DNA of 20,020 nucleotides from Planctomycetota bacterium (GTDB lineage: Bacteria; Planctomycetota; PUPC01; JACPCR01): contig JASLXP010000435.1 of NCBI GenBank assembly GCA_030740295.1, forward strand, positions 1 through 20,020. The letters run 5' to 3'. Below the pieces are notes generated by a model. The model searched no databases. It worked only from the letters and a program-made list of their open reading frames with translations, and was not told the DNA's origin. A program made the translations under genes and the position numbers. This document shows, piece by piece, positions 6,812 to 14,012 of the stretch. Each line of letters begins with the position of its first letter. Within the stretch, counting starts at the first letter, position 1.

Positions 6812-8821
6812 ATGCTCTCTGCTATCGTCCGTTTCGGACCCCGAAGACTGTTCACGCATCCAATGAGGAATCCTGTGCGCTTCGCCATCCTTGCTCTCGT
6901 GTTTTTCTTCCGGCAGACGTCTGCAGAAATCTCTCTCAGTAGTCAAGATGGTGGAGTGGCGATCAACACTGGCGCCTATTCGGTGATGATAAGCGCGGAA
7001 GGAACGCTGGCCTCAGTCAAGGCGGGCGATGTGGAGTTTCTCGGGCGCCATGAAAAGTGGAAGACCGGATCGGCCGTCCTCGATCACATCAAGGGTGGGA
7101 ACTTCGGAGTCTTTCATGATGAGTTGACGAGCATGCCCCTGGGCAAGCCGAAGATCGCCGGACACTCGGTTGTCGCCGGCGATGAGGGGAGGGAAGTGAA
7201 ATACGTCTTCCGCGAAAACGAGTTCGACATCTTTCCGTTTCTCAAACGTGGTCTCAGCAGAGGAGGCGCTTATTTATTGATGGCTTCGCCGGATGTAGTG
7301 AAATCGCTCGACGGAGTGACGAACTATCAACTCTCAATGCGTGGCCAGGTGGTCATCGGCCTGCAGCAGGAAGGAATGCGCTGGGTTTCCAGGCAGGGCG
7401 CGGTCCTGGGTCTCTCGGAGAGACTCGACGGCTATCCGAGCTTTTACTGGTGGGGCACCTGGCCGAACAAAGATGGCATGCGTGGCGTTACTTTCGGACT
7501 GCGTCCAAGCCGCCCCAGGATCACCCTGCGGCCAATGGCAAATCCTCCGCCGGTAGAGGCGCTTCAGTTTGTCGTCAAAGGTCCGAATGAGAATTTCCTG
7601 CTGCCCGGAACAGGGAAGACGTCGTTCAATATTAACGCAGTCAATTTGACGGCCGGTGAAGTGAAAGCCACGGTCAGTTTCGAAGTGCGCGACTACCTGA
7701 CTCGTGAAATCGTGGGCCAAAAGAAGACAAACCTCGAGCTTGACGGGCACGCCAGCGCTTTGCTTCCAAGCGAGGTGCCTTTGAAAGAACCCGGGCCTTT
7801 CCGGGGCGCCATTGTGATACGTGAGGGCGGCAGGTCGCTCAAGGAGTATGAATGGATCTTCACATACGATTTTCCGAGCTACCGGCCTGAGCTGACTCGA
7901 CAGCCCGATTTCAAGGCGTTCTGGAAAGAGGCCATCAAAGAAGTCCGGGCGGTCCCGATGGATGCCCGCATGAAGCTCCGCGAGGACAAGAGCAACGCCC
8001 GCGCGGAGGTCTACGAAGTGAGCCTTGCCTCCCTCGGCGAACGGCGCATCTGGGGCTACTACAGCCGCCCGAAGAATCTTGAGCAGGGAAAGAAGTATCC
8101 GGTCGTGTATTTCTGTCCGCCGACCGGCGTGTACCCAATGAACTTGTGGGCGGGGGACGGCGGCGGCACACACTGCACCTTCAACATCGCTGTCCACGGC
8201 TTCGATTTGCGCCTCAGCGACATGCCGCAAGGCCCGCACCCCTGGAAAGGCTACATCACTCACGGCATTGAAAGTAAGGAGACATTCTCCTGGCGTTGGA
8301 TCTATGCCTCGATGGTGCGCTGCATGGATTTCCTCGCCTCCCGCCCGGAGGTCGATCCCAAACGCATCGGCATCACTGGCAGCAGCCAGGGCGGGGGGCT
8401 GGCAATAGTCCTGGCAGGTCTTGATCCGCGGGCGGCATTTCTGTTTCCACGCTTCAGCGGCCTTGCCCGCCTCGACTGGACCGTAAAATATGAGACCGGT
8501 TACTGGCCATTCAAAATGAACGCCAAACCGAAGAATCAGAGCGAGGACCAATTCCTCAAGATGCTCTCCTATTTCGATGCCATGAACTTCGCTCCCGATA
8601 TTAAATGTCCGGCAGTGGCCCATATCGGCATGCTCGACTGGGTCACCGCATCAGGAAATCAGATCGCAGCCTTCGCCCAACTCAAACCGGGACAGGTCGA
8701 GCTCCTCTGCGACGCCTGGGACGGCCATGGCAGCCAGAGCCGCCGCGTCCGTGCCCTGATCGCCGATCGGAAGAATCGTTTCCTGCGGGGAGAGCCGCCG
8801 ATCGTGAAGCCCTCCAAGTGA
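6812..8821 (+). CDS. Secreted alpha/beta hydrolase, acetylxylan esterase-like
   Basis: A 669-residue frame from ATG 6812, preceded at some distance by AAGGCAGG. The ATG at 6863 (residue 18) would give a cleaner signal peptide, MRNPVRFAILALVFFFRQTS, and may be the real start. About residues 40-370 form a predicted beta-rich region. The C-terminal 300 residues are an alpha/beta hydrolase resembling the AXE1/CE7 acetylxylan esterase and dienelactone hydrolase groups. The nucleophile elbow is GSSQGGG with Ser525. Asp609 in MLDWVT and His639 in WDGHGS are placed to complete the triad. The CE7 hallmarks are only partly kept: GxSQG is present, but I see no RGQ motif and the His is followed by Gly rather than Glu. 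The substrate could therefore be another ester. It is predicted to be exported and may deacylate plant or algal polysaccharide, consistent with the secreted genes downstream. Confidence 0.78.
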   Translation: MLSAIVRFGPRRLFTHPMRNPVRFAILALVFFFRQTSAEISLSSQDGGVAINTGAYSVMISAEGTLASVKAGDVEFLGRHEKWKTGSAVLDHIKGGNFGVFHDELTSMPLGKPKIAGHSVVAGDEGREVKYVFRENEFDIFPFLKRGLSRGGAYLLMASPDVVKSLDGVTNYQLSMRGQVVIGLQQEGMRWVSRQGAVLGLSERLDGYPSFYWWGTWPNKDGMRGVTFGLRPSRPRITLRPMANPPPVEALQFVVKGPNENFLLPGTGKTSFNINAVNLTAGEVKATVSFEVRDYLTREIVGQKKTNLELDGHASALLPSEVPLKEPGPFRGAIVIREGGRSLKEYEWIFTYDFPSYRPELTRQPDFKAFWKEAIKEVRAVPMDARMKLREDKSNARAEVYEVSLASLGERRIWGYYSRPKNLEQGKKYPVVYFCPPTGVYPMNLWAGDGGGTHCTFNIAVHGFDLRLSDMPQGPHPWKGYITHGIESKETFSWRWIYASMVRCMDFLASRPEVDPKRIGITGSSQGGGLAIVLAGLDPRAAFLFPRFSGLARLDWTVKYETGYWPFKMNAKPKNQSEDQFLKMLSYFDAMNFAPDIKCPAVAHIGMLDWVTASGNQIAAFAQLKPGQVELLCDAWDGHGSQSRRVRALIADRKNRFLRGEPPIVKPSK

Positions 8822-8822
8822 A

Positions 8823-8847
8823 GATACTGGATACTGGATTCTCGATG
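8823..8847 (+). repeat. Dispersed ATACTGGATACT-type repeat, copy A
   Basis: Two bases after the esterase stop codon lies GATACTGGATACTGGATTCTCGATG, internally a tandem of ATACTGG. A near-identical copy lies in opposite orientation at 17514-17538, also shortly after a stop codon. Short intergenic repeats of this kind are, from memory, common in PVC-group genomes. Confidence 0.5.
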
Positions 8848-8914
8848 GCTGTTACTGTCGCCTTCCGAAATGCCGGCTCCAAGTAATCCAAAGCGATGAC
8901 AGGTCCCCCTCCAC

Positions 8915-10450
8915 ATGACAACTACAAGCCGAACGCGCTTACTCATGACTATGGACTTCATTACCCGGTCTGACATTTGCCACCACACATTTGCGATTGC
9001 CGTTTCGGCAATGGTCGTTACCGCTCATCCATCGCTGGCTGACTGGCCACAGTTCCGAGGGGTCAACTGTGCCGGCCTGGCAACCGGTCCCGCGCCTCCA
9101 ACTGACTTTGGGCCGGGAGTCAACGAGCTGTGGAAGACGCCCCTGGATACAGGCCACTCGTCCCCGTGTATCGTGGGCGATTCGATCTTTCTAACCTCGT
9201 ACGAACTGAAGTCGAAACAGCTTGCAGTGCTGTGTCTGTCCCGCGGTGACGGCAGCGTTCGATGGCGCCATCTTGTCAACGTTGGAAAGATTGAAAGAGG
9301 CCATCCTTCTTTTAATCCGGCAAGCTGCACGCCGGTTTCGGACGGAGAACGGGTGGTCGCCTACTTCGGTTCATTCGGCCTGCTCTGTCTCGATCTCGAG
9401 GGCACGAAGCTGTGGGAGCTTAGGCTGCCGTTAACAAAGTCGTACTCTGGCAACGCGACTTCACCCATCATCGCTAACGACCGCGTGATCCTCTACCGCG
9501 CCAATCATGTCGATCACTTTTTGCTCGCAGTCGACAAAAAGAGTGGTGAACAGCTATGGAAGAAGCGTCAGCGGGAACGCTTTACCGGAGCCATTGCGGG
9601 GACAGCCACGCCCATCGTAACTGGTGACAAAGTGATCGTGCACGCGGCGCAGGCAGTCAAGGCATTCAATCTCGACAACGGCGAACTGCTTTGGCAGGCG
9701 AACTGTTCAACGACGGCCACGAGCACGCCTGTCCTCGCCGGAGAGGAAGTGATCGTGGCCACCTGGAACCAGACCGGCGAGCCGGCACTTGTCCCTGTGT
9801 TCCCGCATTTCGACCAACTGCTCGAGAAGAACGATGCGGACGGGGACAAGCTGATCAGCCCGGCCGAGCTGCCAAAGCTGATGTACTTTCACCGTTCCGA
9901 GGGCACGGAGGCGCCGCAGAATGGCTGGCCGTTGCGATTTTCAGACGCGGACGCGAACAAAGACCGCAAGATAGTCGCAGAAGAATGGCAGAAACTGCTG
10001 ACCAGGACTGCTAAGAGGCGAAAGGGGCATGTCCGCCACGGCCTGGTGGCGATTAACGTCAACAGCCATGGAAAGGTGACAGGCGATCAGATTCGGTATC
10101 TGGAGACGCGCAGTATTCCGGAAGTGCCGTCGCCCGTTTACAGGAACGGCCGCGTCTATTTCGTCAAGAACGGTGGCATTCTCAGTTGTTTGGATGTGAA
10201 GACCGGCGATAAAGTTTTCCGTATGCGTACCGGGGGAAGAGGCACGCACTACGCCTCACCGGTGATCGCCGGCGACAAACTGTTTGCTGCATCGGGAGAA
10301 GGTGTGATCAGCGTCGTCAGCCTGTCTGGCGATCCCAGAGTTTTGAGGACGAACCGTATGCCGGACAAGACCTACGCCACTCCGGCAATCGTAGACGGAA
10401 CGATCTACGTCCGGACTCACAGCGCGCTCTATGCCTTTGGAAAACGTTAG
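8915..10450 (+). CDS. Secreted PQQ-like (BamB-type) beta-propeller with two inserted EF-hands
   Basis: A 511-residue protein with an N-terminal export signal (hydrophobic FAIAVSAMVV, likely cleavage after SLA before DWPQFRG). In-frame ATGs at 8945 and 8951 are possible alternative starts. After cleavage it opens with DWPQFRG, typical of the large PVC family of PQQ-binding-like propeller proteins related to BamB. Repeated blades are visible, for example ENDGELLWQ-like and GEQLWKK strands. Between blades, about residues 295-365, sit two calcium-binding EF-hand loops: Asp307-Glu318 (DADGDKLISPAE, canonical) and Asp346-Glu357 (DANKDRKIVAEE, lacking the central Gly). These proteins are extracytoplasmic. 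Their roles range from outer-membrane assembly scaffolds to quinoprotein-like enzymes, and catalytic cofactor residues cannot be assigned here. It follows the esterase-like gene and precedes the LamG protein by 31 bp, suggesting a secreted-protein operon. Confidence 0.85.
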   Translation: MTTTSRTRLLMTMDFITRSDICHHTFAIAVSAMVVTAHPSLADWPQFRGVNCAGLATGPAPPTDFGPGVNELWKTPLDTGHSSPCIVGDSIFLTSYELKSKQLAVLCLSRGDGSVRWRHLVNVGKIERGHPSFNPASCTPVSDGERVVAYFGSFGLLCLDLEGTKLWELRLPLTKSYSGNATSPIIANDRVILYRANHVDHFLLAVDKKSGEQLWKKRQRERFTGAIAGTATPIVTGDKVIVHAAQAVKAFNLDNGELLWQANCSTTATSTPVLAGEEVIVATWNQTGEPALVPVFPHFDQLLEKNDADGDKLISPAELPKLMYFHRSEGTEAPQNGWPLRFSDADANKDRKIVAEEWQKLLTRTAKRRKGHVRHGLVAINVNSHGKVTGDQIRYLETRSIPEVPSPVYRNGRVYFVKNGGILSCLDVKTGDKVFRMRTGGRGTHYASPVIAGDKLFAASGEGVISVVSLSGDPRVLRTNRMPDKTYATPAIVDGTIYVRTHSALYAFGKR

Positions 10451-10481
10451 AGAGAAATCCAAATGATCCTGAAAAACAGAT

Positions 10482-12770
10482 ATGAACATAATGAAAACAC
10501 CATTGTTAGTTGTCCTGGGATTGGTCTGTGGCCTGGGAAGCGTTTCCTCGCAGGAAAACGCCCGATCCCGTCACCTGTCATCCAAGGCCGCCGCCTGGTG
10601 GACATTCGATGCGACGCTGAGGGACGAGGTAAAAGGGCTCAGTTTGAGGATAGAGCCCGAGCATCTCATTAACAGGGAGATTGAGGATCAGTACAGTGTC
10701 AATATGTACGTTCTCAACGTCCCGATTCTCAAGATCGATGGACGAGACAACTGGCGGTCATTCTATCGCTGGGGTCCGCCGAATCTGGCACGGGGTGAGA
10801 TGGCGGATGAACTCGATCCGCCGAGAGCCTTTACGATTGAATGTTACCTGAAGCCCAGGGAGATGTTTGACAACCTCAGCAAGAAGTTTCAGCAACGTTC
10901 GCTCGTTCTCAGGAAGAACCGTCTGAAAGGCGGAAAGGTTGAGCCTCAGTGGGCCATCGAGATCCACAAGGATGAGAAGAACACTCACACCAGGCACCAG
11001 AAAAGAGCTGATCTCGTATCGCCTGTGACCTTCGAGATGCCTGATGGAACCACGAAGACACAGAAGCTGGCAGGCAGAAATGCCATACGTCAGAGGCAAT
11101 GGCAGCATTTGGCCCTGATCTTTGATGGCAAGAGAGTTTCACTATTGATCGACCATCAGGAAGCCGTCGCGATGCCGGGGCCCGGTAAAGGCGCAAAACT
11201 TCTCGCGTCTCAAGGCAAGGGCGAGCTCCTGCTTTCGCACACGTTCATCCCAAAAGGAGGAAGGCATGAGCTTCCGCCCGGTGAACGCCATCTTAATCTG
11301 AATTACGCCGGCAAGATCGATGAGCTGCGCATCTCATTCGCAGCGCTCGAAACCAGCGAGCTGCTACCTCTGCCGCGCGTTTATAAAGGGGAGGAGGCTT
11401 TGCCGGAACCGAAAAAATGCGAGGAGTACGCCTCCATCGCCAGGAAACACCTGGGTTTGTTGATCGAGCATGGTGTGGACGTCTATGGACCGGTGCATTC
11501 GCCTCTGATTGCTTCTACCCTCGATCCGGACACGCTTAAGATGCTCGAGATGAAGCCGCCTGTGGGAGAGGGGATGCCAGGGACAGGTGACACGTACCGT
11601 TCACCGATAGGGGGCTGTAACCTGACCTGGATGCGCCAGACTCTGAGGGCCATGCGTGCGCTTTCGGCTGTAACGGGCGAAAAGCGTTTCAAAACACATG
11701 CCGACAAAGCCATAAAATTCTGGCTCGATAACTGTCCGTATCCGAGCGGCGCATGGCCGATTGGCGAGCACGGGCTTTGGAACTTCCACACGGACGCGCC
11801 CGTCAAAGCTGCATTCAGACCGCATGAGCCTGGGACTCATATGGACTGGGAGCATTACTGGCAAATCAATCCTGAGGCGGTCAAGAAAGAGCTCATACTC
11901 CAACACCGGATCCACATTTTTGAGCACAGGGGGTTGATGGTACATGGCCGTCACGGCAGCAGCCTGGGGCATGCAAAGTCCGGTGGCCAGGGATTCGCGC
12001 GTTTTCCGGGGCTCTTCGCACGCAGTTGGGCCTTTCTTTACTCAAAGACAAAAGATCTCAAACACCTTGAGTGGGCAAAGGATCAACTTGATGTGATGTG
12101 GAAGACAAGAGACCCAAAGACGAATCTGACATCCCACGTTACCTATCCGCTGGCCGACGAGCCCGGCGGACACAAGCCTTCTGCCGGAACACTTCAGATG
12201 CGCTCGGTATTGGGATTCCTCGAGGCCGTTCGATGGCTTGACAGTCCGGATGAGAAGAGGCTGTTCTCAGAACGCGCAACAGTCCTGGGCAATGCCATCA
12301 TCGACAGCTCGTTTGGATGGAATCCTGACCGCAAGGCGTTCAGCAGGACCAGATACAACTGGGTGAGCCGGACTGACAGCCCCAGCATGCCGTGGTTCGT
12401 GCTGAAGCTCTGGGAACGCGCAGGCAGACCCGCCAGACTGCTGAATCTTCTCAAGGGCATTGCTGATGAACGCATCGAAAAGTGGCGACCGACCACAGGC
12501 ACCGATTCCGGATGCTATGGGTACATGATCATTTCGTTCGTACAACTGCACAATGAGACGAAAGATGGACGCTACCTGGAGTTTGCGCGGCGATTGGGTG
12601 ATTTTGCTGCGGAGAACCTGGTGCACAAGAGCGGCCTCGTGGTGGGTTCGTCCAGTTTTCGGTACTACGACTGCATGTACAACATTCAAAGGCTTGTTCA
12701 GGCCTTTATCGCCATCGATTATCCGGAGCATCCAGAGGTAGAAAAGTTGATGCGTGATCCCTTGTTCTGA
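10482..12770 (+). CDS. Secreted LamG-domain protein with C-terminal predicted alpha/alpha-toroid domain
   Basis: A 762-residue frame. ATG 10482 or 10491 could be the start; both open a signal peptide (PLLVVLGLVCGLGSVSS, cleavage near QEN). Residues about 35-295 show the LamG/concanavalin-A-like jellyroll pattern: AAAWWTFDATLRDEV at the start, FTIECYLKPR, QRQWQHLALIFDGKRVSLLI, and the closing strand YAGKIDELRISFAAL. Residues about 310-760 are predicted helical, with repeated aromatic-rich helices such as MRQTLRAMRALSAVTGEKRF, FARSWAFLYSKTKDLKHLEW and MRSVLGFLEAVRWL. This resembles (alpha/alpha)6-toroid glycosidases and polysaccharide lyases. I cannot assign a GH or PL family or catalytic residues. 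The candidate active-site stretch HGRHGSSLGHAKSGGQGFAR (about 488-507) is His/Gly-rich. It is most likely a secreted glycan-binding and possibly glycan-cleaving enzyme, the last of the plus-strand secreted group and followed by a strong palindrome. Confidence 0.72.
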   Translation: MNIMKTPLLVVLGLVCGLGSVSSQENARSRHLSSKAAAWWTFDATLRDEVKGLSLRIEPEHLINREIEDQYSVNMYVLNVPILKIDGRDNWRSFYRWGPPNLARGEMADELDPPRAFTIECYLKPREMFDNLSKKFQQRSLVLRKNRLKGGKVEPQWAIEIHKDEKNTHTRHQKRADLVSPVTFEMPDGTTKTQKLAGRNAIRQRQWQHLALIFDGKRVSLLIDHQEAVAMPGPGKGAKLLASQGKGELLLSHTFIPKGGRHELPPGERHLNLNYAGKIDELRISFAALETSELLPLPRVYKGEEALPEPKKCEEYASIARKHLGLLIEHGVDVYGPVHSPLIASTLDPDTLKMLEMKPPVGEGMPGTGDTYRSPIGGCNLTWMRQTLRAMRALSAVTGEKRFKTHADKAIKFWLDNCPYPSGAWPIGEHGLWNFHTDAPVKAAFRPHEPGTHMDWEHYWQINPEAVKKELILQHRIHIFEHRGLMVHGRHGSSLGHAKSGGQGFARFPGLFARSWAFLYSKTKDLKHLEWAKDQLDVMWKTRDPKTNLTSHVTYPLADEPGGHKPSAGTLQMRSVLGFLEAVRWLDSPDEKRLFSERATVLGNAIIDSSFGWNPDRKAFSRTRYNWVSRTDSPSMPWFVLKLWERAGRPARLLNLLKGIADERIEKWRPTTGTDSGCYGYMIISFVQLHNETKDGRYLEFARRLGDFAAENLVHKSGLVVGSSSFRYYDCMYNIQRLVQAFIAIDYPEHPEVEKLMRDPLF

Positions 12771-12778
12771 GGGATTCT

Positions 12779-12851
12779 TACCACAGATGGCAAAGCCATC
12801 CCACGGATTAAAACCGCTTCAGTCCGTGGGTTGGCTTTGCCATCCGTGGTA
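12779..12851. repeat. Long near-perfect palindrome (29-bp arms) between convergent genes; possible bidirectional terminator
   Basis: Left arm 12779-12807 and right arm 12823-12851 pair at 27 of 29 positions around a 15-nt loop. The arms are built from repeated CCACRGAT octamers (CCACAGAT and CCCACGGAT on the left, their complements on the right). The left arm also contains a smaller palindrome, GATGGC-AAA-GCCATC (12786-12800). It starts 8 bp after the LamG gene stop and ends 31 bp before the stop of the convergent SDR gene. There is no T-run, so a classical intrinsic terminator is not shown. It could be a REP/MITE-like element, a transcription barrier, or both. Confidence 0.75.
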
Positions 12852-12882
12852 CTTATGGCGTCTTGACTGCTTTCGCAGCAAA

Positions 12883-13833
12883 TCAGGAGCTCCGGAGGGT
12901 CTCATAGGATTCCAGGCGATTTTTTCTTCTCGCCAGTTCGCTCGTGTAGCTTCTGCCAAGCTCATCCGCGTGCTCGGCGGCCCATTCGGTCAGGTGGGTT
13001 GTGCCGGCCGGAGGCGAGTCAACATACAGCAGGTCGGACATCAGCCCTGCAATCTCTTCGCGAGTAACGATCACATCACCAACTACTTTTCCGACCAGTG
13101 CCCCAACGGCGTAACCGAAGAACGGAGGTACAGAGACTATGGGACGAGGCTTGCCAATGATCCGGCCGATCTGTCGAACCAGGTCACGATAGGTGAAAGT
13201 CTCCGGGCCGATGGCATCGACCACATTGTTACTTTCGGTCTCCCCCTGCTCGATTGCCAACTTTGCCAGGTCATCGACATAGATGGGCTGTAACCGATAC
13301 TCGCCATCACCAAAGACACCAAAGACGGGGAACCTTCGCAGCATCCATGCAATGTTGTTGACCAGCACGTCTTCCTTACCGAAAAGCACAGTTGGTCGGA
13401 GGATGGCGTAAGACAGCCCTGATTCCATCAGGGCTCGTTCGAGACGGGCTTTGCCAGAAAAATACTCCAGTGGCGATTCTTCCGAGGGGTTTGTGATGCT
13501 TACGTGCACGACCCGCCGGACGCCCGCCTCTCTTGCCGCCTCGAACAGTCTCAGGGTGTTCTCGACCGCGTCCGAGTGCCTGAAATCCCGGTGGTTGAAT
13601 CGGACCCAGTAAGTGTTGTAGAGAGTTGATGCGCCCCGCAGCGACTCAACCAGCTTCGGACGATCGTCGAAGTGGAACGGAGAGGCCGACACTTTGCCCT
13701 CGAACCTGTTCTTGCGGTCTGGCGAGTTGGTCAGCGTGCGCACTGCGTAGCCGCGGTCAAGCAGACGGCTGGCAATGTACCGCCCTGAGTAACCGAACGC
13801 ACCCGTCACTACATGAAAAGAATCTCTGGTCAT
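12883..13833 (-). CDS. NAD(P)-binding atypical SDR (NmrA/NDUFA9-like)
   Basis: A 316-residue Rossmann-fold protein with a glycine-rich dinucleotide loop at the extreme N-terminus, TGAFGYSG (Gly11, Gly14, Gly17), followed by RGYAVRTLTNSPDR where the Arg residues suggest NADP preference. A GVRRVVHVSITNP strand and an EYFSGKARLE segment (a YxxxK arrangement) follow, then SYAILRPTVLFG, the usual strand 6 pattern of extended and atypical SDRs. The C-terminal third carries the variable substrate-binding part and ends in a basic helix. Overall it resembles the NmrA-like / complex-I NDUFA9-like group often annotated as epimerase or NAD(P)H-binding protein. The substrate cannot be deduced. AGGGA lies about 9 bases before ATG 13833. 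It is convergent with the LamG gene across the palindrome and divergent from the UroD-like gene. Confidence 0.82.
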   Translation of the reverse strand: MTRDSFHVVTGAFGYSGRYIASRLLDRGYAVRTLTNSPDRKNRFEGKVSASPFHFDDRPKLVESLRGASTLYNTYWVRFNHRDFRHSDAVENTLRLFEAAREAGVRRVVHVSITNPSEESPLEYFSGKARLERALMESGLSYAILRPTVLFGKEDVLVNNIAWMLRRFPVFGVFGDGEYRLQPIYVDDLAKLAIEQGETESNNVVDAIGPETFTYRDLVRQIGRIIGKPRPIVSVPPFFGYAVGALVGKVVGDVIVTREEIAGLMSDLLYVDSPPAGTTHLTEWAAEHADELGRSYTSELARRKNRLESYETLRSS

Positions 13834-13885
13834 TTGCAGTTCCCTCCGCAGTATTCATCACACTCAGAACCGCGTCAGTGGATCA

Positions 13886-13914
13886 TTCTTAACCGGAAGG
13901 CTATCGGTTATGAT
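13886..13914 (+). promoter_or_regulatory. Possible promoter with embedded inverted repeat upstream of the UroD-like gene
   Basis: A -10-like TATGAT (13909-13914) is preceded, at 17-bp spacing, by a poor -35 TTCTTA (13886-13891). The spacer holds the inverted repeat TAACCG-N9-CGGTTA (13890-13910), an operator-like placement between the two boxes. It points towards the UroD-like gene about 100 bp away. This is read by eye, and the -35 match is weak. Confidence 0.25.
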
Positions 13915-14012
13915 GGGACGGGAAGTCATTTCGAGGAGGTGCATCCAGGGCTGTACACTTCATTCCCACCGTCGGGGAACGCGCATATGACAACACTAAT
14001 CGAGGAACAGAC

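Noticed and set aside
7334..8623. A 429-codon minus-strand open frame
   Set aside because: It is fully antisense to the hydrolase gene, which has a signal peptide and a catalytic triad; the composition looks like a shadow.
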